NCBI RefSeq assembly: GCF_017309955.1
Contig: NZ_CP021248.1
Coordinates: forward strand, 1,340,001-1,404,000
Direction: 5' to 3'
DNA: 64,000 nt
Source of the DNA: Novosphingobium sp. KA1
Lineage (GTDB): Bacteria > Pseudomonadota > Alphaproteobacteria > Sphingomonadales > Sphingomonadaceae
Shown here in pieces: positions 53,869-61,505 of this stretch. The translations under genes were made by a program, and so were the position numbers. The notes beneath the pieces were generated by a model that saw only the letters and a list, made by a program, of their open reading frames with translations, was not told the DNA's origin and searched no databases. The number at the start of each line of letters is the position of its first letter. Position 1 is the first letter of the stretch.

Positions 53869-53887
53869 CTATAGAACCGGGTTATAG
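53869..53887. promoter_or_regulatory. LysR-type box CTAT-N11-ATAG upstream of dgcN
   Basis: CTAT (53869-53872) and ATAG (53884-53887) are inverted copies separated by exactly 11 nt, the T-N11-A form bound by LysR regulators. It lies 82-100 nt before the dgcN start and overlaps the stop codon of the LysR gene at its left end (stop 53882-53884). Binding by that LysR protein is inferred. Confidence 0.55.
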
Positions 53888-54766
53888 TTCTTCGATCACC
53901 TCGCTCAGCATCTGCAGGAAATCCGCCGCCGCACGTGAAGGCGGGCGGTCCTGCAGGTAGACGGCGTTGATGTCGAACGTCAGCGCCGGTTGCAGCGGGC
54001 GGCTCGCAAGGCCGGGCTCGCTCCAGGCGGCGGCGGTGAAGTTGTCGACGATTGCCATGCCCACCCCGGCCCGCACCAGCGCCGCCGCCACATAGTAGGT
54101 GCGCGCCGAGACCACCTCGTCGAGCACGACATCGAGCCGCCCCAGTTCGCTGGCCAGCATCTGCCCGATCGGCCCGCTCTGCACCGGCGAGATGAACTTG
54201 TGGTCGCACAGTTCGTTGAGGTGCAGCCGCGAGGGGGCATTGGGAATATCCTCCTCGCGGAACAGCACGACAAGTTCGCCCTCGCCGATCACCTGATGGG
54301 CAACCGGCGCGGCGGGCGGCACCTCGAAGCTGATCGCGATGTCGGTTTCCTGCTCGTAGAGCTTGCGCACCATCTCGTCGTGGTGGAGCGTCTGCAGGTC
54401 GAACAGGATGTCCTCGTGCCCGCCCATGAACCGCGCCACCGCATCGGGCAGCGCGCCGAGCCCCAGCGAGGGCAGCGCGGAAATGCGCAGCAGGCTGCCG
54501 CGCCCCTGCCGCATGTTGTGGCAGGCGTGGCGTAGCGAGCGCACCCGTTCCTGGATCTCGGTCACTTCGTCGAACAGTGCGCGCGCTTCCTGGGTCGGGA
54601 TCAGGCGGCCCTTGGCACGCTCGAACAAGGGCATGCCGATCGACTTTTCGGCATGGCGCAGGACCTTTGTGACCGAGGGCTGCGACACGCCGAGCGAACG
54701 CGCCGCCGCGCTGACCGTGCCGTGAAGGTAGACGGCGTGGAAGACTTCGATCTGGCGCAGGTTCAT
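53882..54766 (-). CDS. dgcR: LysR-family regulator, DgcR-like
   Basis: 294 residues from ATG at 54766 (a TTG codon directly before it is in frame). The N-terminal helix-turn-helix reads MNLRQIEVFHAVYLHGTVSAAARSLGVSQPSVTKVLRHAEKSIGMPLFERAKGRLIPTQEAR, with the usual substrate-binding domain from about residue 90. It lies 94 nt upstream of dgcN on the same strand and is divergent from the D-aminoacylase-like gene. Two T-N11-A dyads, one on each side of the gene, are candidate binding sites. In the described D-glutamate pathway a LysR protein activates the operon. Confidence 0.9.
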   Translation of the reverse strand: MNLRQIEVFHAVYLHGTVSAAARSLGVSQPSVTKVLRHAEKSIGMPLFERAKGRLIPTQEARALFDEVTEIQERVRSLRHACHNMRQGRGSLLRISALPSLGLGALPDAVARFMGGHEDILFDLQTLHHDEMVRKLYEQETDIAISFEVPPAAPVAHQVIGEGELVVLFREEDIPNAPSRLHLNELCDHKFISPVQSGPIGQMLASELGRLDVVLDEVVSARTYYVAAALVRAGVGMAIVDNFTAAAWSEPGLASRPLQPALTFDINAVYLQDRPPSRAAADFLQMLSEVIEEL

Positions 54767-54866
54767 CAAACGGGCCTTGCAACTGGGTATGAAGAGCGCG
54801 GGGCTACGGGCGCACCGAAGCCTCGCGCAGGTCCGGCACTATAGGCAAGGCCCTGCGGGTGGACAG

Positions 54867-54885
54867 CCATGCATTGCGGCTATGG
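54867..54885. promoter_or_regulatory. LysR-type box CCAT-N11-ATGG in the divergent promoter region
   Basis: CCAT (54867-54870) and ATGG (54882-54885) are inverted copies with an 11-nt spacer. The site lies 101 nt before the LysR start and 127 nt before the aminoacylase-like ATG. The form fits autoregulation by LysR and divergent control. A 4-bp arm match alone could occur by chance. Confidence 0.35.
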
Positions 54886-55011
54886 TCAGAAAAAGTCGAA
54901 GAACTGGACTGACTTGACGAATTGCCTGATGAGTTGAGCACGTTTCGGCGCAGTTCGCCTTGCCTCGGCGGGCGGCGCCATGAGGTCGCGTCAAACAGAT
55001 TGGAACAGCCC

Positions 55012-56643
55012 ATGCCCCCTTCCCTGCGCGCTGCGCGTCCGTGTCACCTGCTGTTCCGGCTCATGGCCACCGGTTCGCTGCTGGCCATCGGATCGGGAGC
55101 GGGAGCGGGAGCCCCCGCCGAATACGACGTCGTCATCCACGGCGGCACGATCTACGACGGCAGTGAGGCCAGGCCCTTTGTCGGCGATGTCGCGCTGACA
55201 GGAGACAAGATCGCCTATGTCGGGCCCAAGGCGCCCGGCAAGGGAGCCCGCACCATCGAGGCGAAAGGCATGATCGTCACGCCCGGCTTCATCGATGCCC
55301 ACACCCATGCCGACGTCTTCATTCGCTCCGCCGATCCGGCCCAGCGCGTCAATGCCGCCTGGCTGGACCAGGGCGTCTCCACGGTGATGATCGGCGTTGA
55401 CGGCGGCGGCACGCCCGATGTGGCGGACGATGCCCGCAAGCTGGAAGCATCGGGCATAGGCACCAATGCCGTGCCGTTTGTCGGTTTCGGCGCGGTGCGC
55501 CAGCGGGTGCTGGGCGAAGATGCCCGCGCGCCCGACGGCGCCGAACTCGCGCGGATGAAGGCGCTTGTCGCCAAGGCCATGTGCGAGGGCGCGACCGGCC
55601 TTTCCGCCGGGCTGTTCTACGCCCCGCAAAGTTTTGCGAAGACCGAGGAAGTGATCGCCGTCGCCCGCGAGGCGGCCGTGCGCGGCGGCCTCTACGACAC
55701 CCACCAGCGCGACGAATCGAGCTATTCCATCGGCCTGCTCGGCTCGGTGGACGAAGTGCTGCGGATCGGGCGCGAGGCCGGGATGCCGGTCCACTTCGCG
55801 CATATCAAGGCGCTGGGCGTGGACGTCCAGGGCGAGGCGGCGGCCGTGATCGCGCGGATCGACAAGGCCCGCGCCGCGGGACAGGACGTCACCGCCGACC
55901 AGTATCCCTGGCTTGCCTCGGGATCGAGCCTCGATGCCTCGCTCCTGCCGCGCTGGTCGGTCGATGGCGGCGACAAGGCGCTGCTCGCCCGGCTCGACGA
56001 TCCGGCGACCGCAGCCCGCATTCGCACCGAGATGGTCGAGAACCTGCGCCGCCGCGGCGGCGCGCCCTCGCTGCTGCTGACCGCGCAGGGGTATCCCTGG
56101 ACCGGCAAGACGCTGGAACAGATGGCCGCCGAATGGAAGATCGATCCGATCGAGGCCGCCCTGAAGATCATCCGCCAGAGCGCCGAAAAGGGCGGCGGCG
56201 GCACCGACGTCGCCTCGTTCAACATGGCCGAAAGCGATGTCGAACTGTTCATGAAGCAGCCGTGGATCGTGACCTCCTCGGACGGTTCCAACGGCCACCC
56301 GCGCATGTACGCGACCTTCCCCGAAAAGTACGTGAAGTATGTGAAGCAGCGCAAGACCATCGATCTGGCAACGTTCGTGCGCCAATCCACCGGGCGCGTC
56401 GCGGATATCTACAGGCTGGATCATCGCGGCTACCTGAAGGCCGGCAATTTCGCGGACGTGCTGGTGTTCTCCCCCGATCGCTTCGCGCCCCGCGCTGACT
56501 ACGTCCACCCCCGCGAACTCAGCACCGGCGTCAAGGCACTGTTCGTCAACGGCAAGCTCGCCGTATCCGACAGCCAGGCCACCGGCACCACCGCCGGGCG
56601 CGTGCTGCTGCGCACCGCGCCAAAGGACTGTCCGGCACGGTAA
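55012..56643 (+). CDS. Exported D-aminoacylase-like amidohydrolase
   Basis: 543 residues from ATG at 55012, which begins a signal-like segment (LLFRLMATGSLLAIGSGAGAGA). The amidohydrolase fold is clear: YDVVIHGGTIYDGS, TPGFIDAHTHAD (His97, His99), His231 (THQRDESS), His264 (HFAHIKALG) and the catalytic Asp424 (TSSDGSNGHP). In characterised D-aminoacylases the bridging Cys lies in a GNCG motif; here the aligned stretch is IGVDGGG, with Asp130 at that position. The family cleaves N-acyl-D-amino acids. It is divergent from the LysR gene of the D-glutamate cluster. A changed metal site could mean altered specificity or a different substrate. Confidence 0.85.
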   Translation: MPPSLRAARPCHLLFRLMATGSLLAIGSGAGAGAPAEYDVVIHGGTIYDGSEARPFVGDVALTGDKIAYVGPKAPGKGARTIEAKGMIVTPGFIDAHTHADVFIRSADPAQRVNAAWLDQGVSTVMIGVDGGGTPDVADDARKLEASGIGTNAVPFVGFGAVRQRVLGEDARAPDGAELARMKALVAKAMCEGATGLSAGLFYAPQSFAKTEEVIAVAREAAVRGGLYDTHQRDESSYSIGLLGSVDEVLRIGREAGMPVHFAHIKALGVDVQGEAAAVIARIDKARAAGQDVTADQYPWLASGSSLDASLLPRWSVDGGDKALLARLDDPATAARIRTEMVENLRRRGGAPSLLLTAQGYPWTGKTLEQMAAEWKIDPIEAALKIIRQSAEKGGGGTDVASFNMAESDVELFMKQPWIVTSSDGSNGHPRMYATFPEKYVKYVKQRKTIDLATFVRQSTGRVADIYRLDHRGYLKAGNFADVLVFSPDRFAPRADYVHPRELSTGVKALFVNGKLAVSDSQATGTTAGRVLLRTAPKDCPAR

Positions 56644-56786
56644 CGGACGCAATTGGGAAACACGCCAAAGCCTGCTCCGGACACGATGGCGTTTCGGTAA
56701 TCTCGAAGCAGTCCTGACGTTCGGTGCATCAATAGAAACATACAATCCAAGTTGCAGCTAGACTTCGACACCGCTAGCTGTTGCTT

Positions 56787-57875
56787 ATGAATAACACAGG
56801 CGGCGCTCTGAAGCAGATAATGTACGTCAGCGTATTCGCATTGGCGGCTTGCGCCTCGACGATGGCAGACGCCAGAACAAGCAGCACGCTGCCGGATATG
56901 ACCACAGCCCTGCGCGAACAGCATGTGGAGAGCGCGTCGGTCGCCGTGATCCGCAAGGGGCGGATCGTCTCGACCGGGGCTTGGGGCATGGCAGGGCCGG
57001 GCCGCGCGGCGAGCGCCTCCACGCCCTACAATCTCGCGTCGCTGACCAAGCCGCTGACGGCAGAGGTCATCCTGCGGCTGGTGTCGGCCGGCAAGCTGTC
57101 GCTCGACGAACCGATGGATCGCTACTGGAGCGATCCCGACCTGTCGCGCGATCCGCGGCGGACGAAGCTGACGGTCCGCATGGCGCTGAGCCACCGCACC
57201 GGTTTGCCGAACTGGCGCGATGCAACGGGGCTGGCCTTCGATCACGATCCCGACACGACCACCAGCTATTCGGGCGAGGGGTATCAATATGCAGCCCGCT
57301 ACGCCGAGCATCGCACCGGACAGTCGTTCGAGACGCTTGCGGGCCACTGGCTGTTTACCCCCGCCCACATGCGCGCCTCGGGCTATGTCTCGGCGCAAGG
57401 CGCCACGGAGCCGATCGCCGTGCCCTACGACGACGCGGGCAAGCCGCTGCCGGTCGAGCCGGTGACGCGCTACAACGCTGCCGATCTGGCGCACGCGACG
57501 GCGCGCGACTATGCGCACTTCCTCATCGATGCCCGCAACGACCGGGGGCTGGTCGCATCTGTCTCGGCACAGCGCAGCAAATCGCAGGCCGACCTTACGC
57601 CCGAGATATGTGCCGGAACGAAAGCGGCCACGTGTCCACCCTGGACCGGCTTCGGCCTCGGCTGGCAGCTCCTCGGCTTTCCCGATGGCACGACGATGCT
57701 CCACACCGGCAAGGATGCCGGAGCCTTCACATTTGCCGCGATCGACCGCGTGAGCGGTGACGGGATCGTCATCCTGACCAACAGCGATAACGGCTGGCGG
57801 ATCATCCTGCCCGTCCTTGAGCGCACCGGCAGCGATCCGAAGCTCATCGCCTTCCTTCGCGGCCAGATGAACTGA
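56787..57875 (+). CDS. Serine beta-lactamase-fold hydrolase, probable lipoprotein
   Basis: 362 residues from ATG at 56787; a TTG two codons earlier is possible. The N-terminus has a lipobox, FALAAC, with Cys22. The serine-hydrolase motifs are Ser85-x-x-Lys88 (ASLTKP), a Tyr region (GEGYQYAARYAEHRTGQ) and HTGKDAGAF in place of KTG. This is the class C beta-lactamase/D-Ala-D-Ala carboxypeptidase/esterase group. Position 143 nt after the D-aminoacylase-like gene suggests a role in D-amino-acid or peptidoglycan-fragment turnover, but esterase activity is equally possible. Confidence 0.85.
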   Translation: MNNTGGALKQIMYVSVFALAACASTMADARTSSTLPDMTTALREQHVESASVAVIRKGRIVSTGAWGMAGPGRAASASTPYNLASLTKPLTAEVILRLVSAGKLSLDEPMDRYWSDPDLSRDPRRTKLTVRMALSHRTGLPNWRDATGLAFDHDPDTTTSYSGEGYQYAARYAEHRTGQSFETLAGHWLFTPAHMRASGYVSAQGATEPIAVPYDDAGKPLPVEPVTRYNAADLAHATARDYAHFLIDARNDRGLVASVSAQRSKSQADLTPEICAGTKAATCPPWTGFGLGWQLLGFPDGTTMLHTGKDAGAFTFAAIDRVSGDGIVILTNSDNGWRIILPVLERTGSDPKLIAFLRGQMN

Positions 57876-58190
57876 CGTGACCCAAAGCATCGGCCACCAC
57901 CATGGCCGTTGCCGCCGCGCGCGAGGAAGGCGAACACCGCTTTTGTGAACTGGCGGCAGGACGATGCGAAACGGCCTGGACCGTAACCGCATGAGCGCCA
58001 GCTATCGCCGCCCCCCGGCTTCGAGCCTGCCGGCGCCACGCATGCCGCCGCGGCGGGTCTCTACGCGCACATCAAAAAAGCACCGGCCGGCGATGCTCTC
58101 GCCGACCGGTGCTTTGCGACCCCGAAGGCTCGGGAAATCGGTGGTAAAACGGCTGCCGGGCAGAGCCTGCGCTCGGCCCGGCAGGCCCGA
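57876..58190. other. Convergent intergenic region
   Basis: Between the serine hydrolase stop and the receptor stop. It contains the receptor terminator hairpin (58079-58113). No gene with a ribosome binding site or known family is seen in the rest. Confidence 0.5.
58079..58113 (-). terminator. Rho-independent terminator of the receptor gene
   Basis: AGCACCGGCCGGCGA (58079-58093) pairs with 58099-58113 with a single mismatch or wobble and a 5-nt loop. Leftward it is followed by six T. It lies 78 nt past the receptor stop codon. Confidence 0.8.
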
Positions 58191-61013
58191 TCACTTCAGT
58201 TCGAAACGCACGCCCAGGCGGAACGAGCGGCCCAGCATGTCGCTGTAGGTGGTGTTCGCAGCCATGCCGCTTTCCGGCAGCAGCAGCGGCGAGGCATTGA
58301 ACAGGTTCGTCACGTTGAGGAAGAACTCCGACTTGCCCAGCAGCGAATCCCCCAGCTTGATGGTGGCATTGGCATCCACGTAGAACGTGCCGGAGACATG
58401 GTTGTCGTCGATCGTCGAGACCAGCGTGGTCGAGGCCGGGCAGCTGGAGGTGCACTCGGTATAGCTGGCGCTGTAGCGGCCCGAACTGATGCCGCGCGCG
58501 GTGCCGGTCAGGCTGAACGTCGGCGTGTCGTAAGTGGCCGAGAAGCGGTAGATCCAGCTCGGCGGACCGTAGCCGCCGTTGGTTCCCGCGGTATCGAGCG
58601 GCGTGGTGATGCCGTCGTTGACCACGTTGTCGATATAATGCGTCGCCAGCGCCCGCAGCGAGATCGCCCCGTCGCCGAGCGGGCGGCGATAGCCAAGCTC
58701 GAAGTCGATGCCGCGCGTGGTGATCCGGTTGAAGTTGAACGGGCTGGCCGTGAACAGGTAATCGCGCTGGCCGCTCGGGTCAGGGGTATAACCTGCACAG
58801 AAGTCGGTATGGCCCTCGATGCAGCGGTTGTAGATGTCCTGCGAGTAGTACTGGCTGATCGCGTCCTTGAGCTTGATCTGGAACCAGTCGGCCGAGAACG
58901 ACAGGCCCGGCAGGAAGCGCGGCGTCAGCACGCCGCCGATCACGGTCGAATCCGCCTTTTCGGGCTTCAGGTTGGGATTGCCGGTGGTCGTCTCGAGGAA
59001 GGTGTAGACGGTGCCGGTGTTGGGATCGGTCAGCGTATTGGTGCGCGAGGTGCCCGCCGCATAGAGTTCGGACAGGTTGGGCGCACGAATATCGCGCGAC
59101 TGGGTGACGCGCAGGCGGAAGTCGGGGATCGGCTGCCAGGTGGCGCCCGCCTTCCAGGTGGTCACGTAGCCCGAGGTCGAATAGTCGGTGGCGCGCACGG
59201 CGCCGTTGAATTCGAGGCCGAGGCCCAGCGGCACCACGGTTTCAAGGTAGGCTTCCTTGACGTTGTAGCTGCCGAAGGTGGGCAGGAAGTTGCCGACCGA
59301 CCAGCCGCTCTGGTACTCGGTGGGAACGTAGCCGGAGACTTCCTCGCGCCGGTATTCGCCGCCGATGGCAAGGCTGACGTCGCCCGCCCAGGTGGCGAAC
59401 GGGGTGACCGAGAGGTTCACGCCCGCGGTGGTCTGCTCCAGCTTCTGGTTGCGATAGGGATCGCCGAGGATATAGTCGGCCATCTCCTGCGTCATCACCC
59501 CGGTGCCCAGCCAGTTGACCGGCACGCAGCCGTTGGTCGGGTCGGTGAGCGTCGAACGGCAGACGATGTTGCCCGAGCTGTCGAACACCGCGTCCGACGC
59601 CAGCGTCGTCTTTGCGGTATTCATGATGTTGCGCATCTTCTCGTGGGTATGCGTCACGCCGTACTGGCCATAGGCGCTCCACACCGCCGACTTGCCGAAC
59701 ATCTCGAACTCGCCCTCGGCGCCGAGGGCGTAGCGCTGGACGTCACGCTGGTTGTTGGTGACGCGGTAGGGCAGGTCGGACGCCGTGGTGCCGAGCGATA
59801 CCGAGGTCACGCCCGCCAGCGCATCGGCGCCCAGCGCATTGATCAGATAGGCATTGCTGGCCGAGAGCGTGCGCGCCGAGGAGAGCTGCGGCCCGGCGTT
59901 GAACATCGAACGCGTCCAGCTGTACGAGGCCTCGCCCCAGACGGAGATCCAGTCCGCCACGTCGTAGCTGACGCGGCCGTAGACGTTGCGGCGGTCATCC
60001 TCGGCGCCAAGGCCGATGTTGCGGCCGTTGTCCGCCAGGGCCCAGTCGCCGCCGACAGACACCGACGAGGTCGACAGCGAACCGTAGTCATAGTGGTTCA
60101 CCGAGCCGCCTTCGCCGAAGTAGATGCCGCGCAGCGAATTGGCCGTGGTGCCCGAGGACGAGTTGATGATGCCGCCCGGCAGCGCATTGTTGGTGCCGCC
60201 CGGCGAGACCGTGATGTAACGCGGCAATCCGTTGGTGGCGGTATAGTCCGGGTTGGCGATGATGCGATCGCCATGCGCGTTCCACTTGCGCGAGGTCTTG
60301 AAGATGCCGTCGGTGTGGGCGTACTCGCCGCTCAGCAGGACATGGCCGCGCCCGCCGCCGAACGAGAAGCCGCCCGCGGCCTGGAACGAGTAGTTCGCGC
60401 CGTCGCCGTACTGGGTGATGCCGGTATCGGCGCTGAGCTTGAGGCCTTCGTACTTCTTGTCGAGCACGAAGTTGACGACGCCGGCCACCGCGTCCGAGCC
60501 ATAGGCCGCCGAGGCGCCGCCGGTGACGACTTCCACGCTCTTCACCAACTGCTGCGGGAAGGTGTTGATGTCGACCAGGCCGGTCACGCTCGAACCGACC
60601 GAGCGGCGACCGTCCAGCAGGACCAGGGTGCGGATCTCGCCCATGTTGCGCAAGTTGAGCGCGTTGATCCCGGCAAGGCCCGAACTCAGCGCCAGGCGCG
60701 AGTTCGACGGACGGGTGCTGCCCGCAAGCGCCGGAAGCTGGTTGACGAAGTCCGCCAGGTTGTTCGACGGCGACTGGTTCTGGATGTCTTCCTTGGTCAT
60801 CACCGTCAGCGGGGTCGGCGATTCAAAGCCCTGGCGGGCAATGCGCGAACCGGTGACGATGACGACGTTTTCCTCTTTCGCCTTCTCCGCATCCGGCGCG
60901 GCGGTGTCCTGCGCGAAAGCCGGTGCGCACCAGGCGCTTGCCGTCATGCCCAATGCCGCACCCATGGCGAGACGGGACACAGTGACCTTGTTGACTCGTA
61001 TCAGATCGAACAT
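58191..61013 (-). CDS. TonB-dependent receptor, large oligopeptide/carbohydrate-like type
   Basis: 940 residues from ATG at 61013, with GGGGG 5 nt upstream and a signal peptide 1-34 (APAFAQD). The TonB-box region is ENVVIVTGSRIARQGFESPTPLTVM, and the plug contains LNLRNMGEIRTLVLLDGRRSVGSS and VVTGGASAAYGSDAVAGVVNFVLD. This is the GSRI/YGSDAVAG subgroup, common in sphingomonads and xanthomonads with many paralogues. Two Cys pairs occur in loops (CRSTLTDPTNGC and CTSSC). The C-terminus is VRFELK, not an aromatic residue. Its place beside D-aminoacylase, serine hydrolase and acylase genes suggests import of peptides or acylated amino acids. Confidence 0.9.
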   Translation of the reverse strand: MFDLIRVNKVTVSRLAMGAALGMTASAWCAPAFAQDTAAPDAEKAKEENVVIVTGSRIARQGFESPTPLTVMTKEDIQNQSPSNNLADFVNQLPALAGSTRPSNSRLALSSGLAGINALNLRNMGEIRTLVLLDGRRSVGSSVTGLVDINTFPQQLVKSVEVVTGGASAAYGSDAVAGVVNFVLDKKYEGLKLSADTGITQYGDGANYSFQAAGGFSFGGGRGHVLLSGEYAHTDGIFKTSRKWNAHGDRIIANPDYTATNGLPRYITVSPGGTNNALPGGIINSSSGTTANSLRGIYFGEGGSVNHYDYGSLSTSSVSVGGDWALADNGRNIGLGAEDDRRNVYGRVSYDVADWISVWGEASYSWTRSMFNAGPQLSSARTLSASNAYLINALGADALAGVTSVSLGTTASDLPYRVTNNQRDVQRYALGAEGEFEMFGKSAVWSAYGQYGVTHTHEKMRNIMNTAKTTLASDAVFDSSGNIVCRSTLTDPTNGCVPVNWLGTGVMTQEMADYILGDPYRNQKLEQTTAGVNLSVTPFATWAGDVSLAIGGEYRREEVSGYVPTEYQSGWSVGNFLPTFGSYNVKEAYLETVVPLGLGLEFNGAVRATDYSTSGYVTTWKAGATWQPIPDFRLRVTQSRDIRAPNLSELYAAGTSRTNTLTDPNTGTVYTFLETTTGNPNLKPEKADSTVIGGVLTPRFLPGLSFSADWFQIKLKDAISQYYSQDIYNRCIEGHTDFCAGYTPDPSGQRDYLFTASPFNFNRITTRGIDFELGYRRPLGDGAISLRALATHYIDNVVNDGITTPLDTAGTNGGYGPPSWIYRFSATYDTPTFSLTGTARGISSGRYSASYTECTSSCPASTTLVSTIDDNHVSGTFYVDANATIKLGDSLLGKSEFFLNVTNLFNASPLLLPESGMAANTTYSDMLGRSFRLGVRFELK

Positions 61014-61505
61014 CGAAACCCCCCTATGACGCCGGACGCCCGGCAGCATGCCAACCCACGTGACGGGTCATCGCAATGCCGCTCGGTGCCGGTCAGGCCG
61101 TATTCAAACTTCATGCGCGCCGCCCGGTGCGAACGGCGCCGTTATCTTCCCAGTCCCCTCTCCGGACGACCTTGCGCGACAGTCCCTCATGGCCTGTTCG
61201 CGCGGCCTGATTGATGGGAAAACACCACCACCGCAGTGGTCGATGACATTTTCAAGTCAGGACGGTACAGGCCCGGACCTGCGGGTCAATAGCCGGGCCT
61301 TTCCATGACTTAGCAAAGGTATAGCCGGAGGGCATGGAGACTGAAATCTCCCCGCGGATACGGGCTTTCATGGGGCTGTGGCGGCGGCCGGAGGCCGAAT
61401 TGGCAGGGGATAACCACAGGCTATGCCCTTCCTGCGCCAAACTATGCGCGCAAACCGGCTGGGCGGGTTAGGGTCCGGACTCCAAAGCAAAAATCCCGGA
61501 AACCC
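61014..61505. other. Divergent promoter region, receptor / acylase
   Basis: No supported gene. It contains a hairpin-like segment AGGCCCGG (61269-61276) with CCGGGCCT (61293-61300), enclosing an ACC/GGT inner stem and followed by TT. This could be a leader structure or a terminator for readthrough. Promoters for both neighbours should be here; no clear operator was found. Confidence 0.4.
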
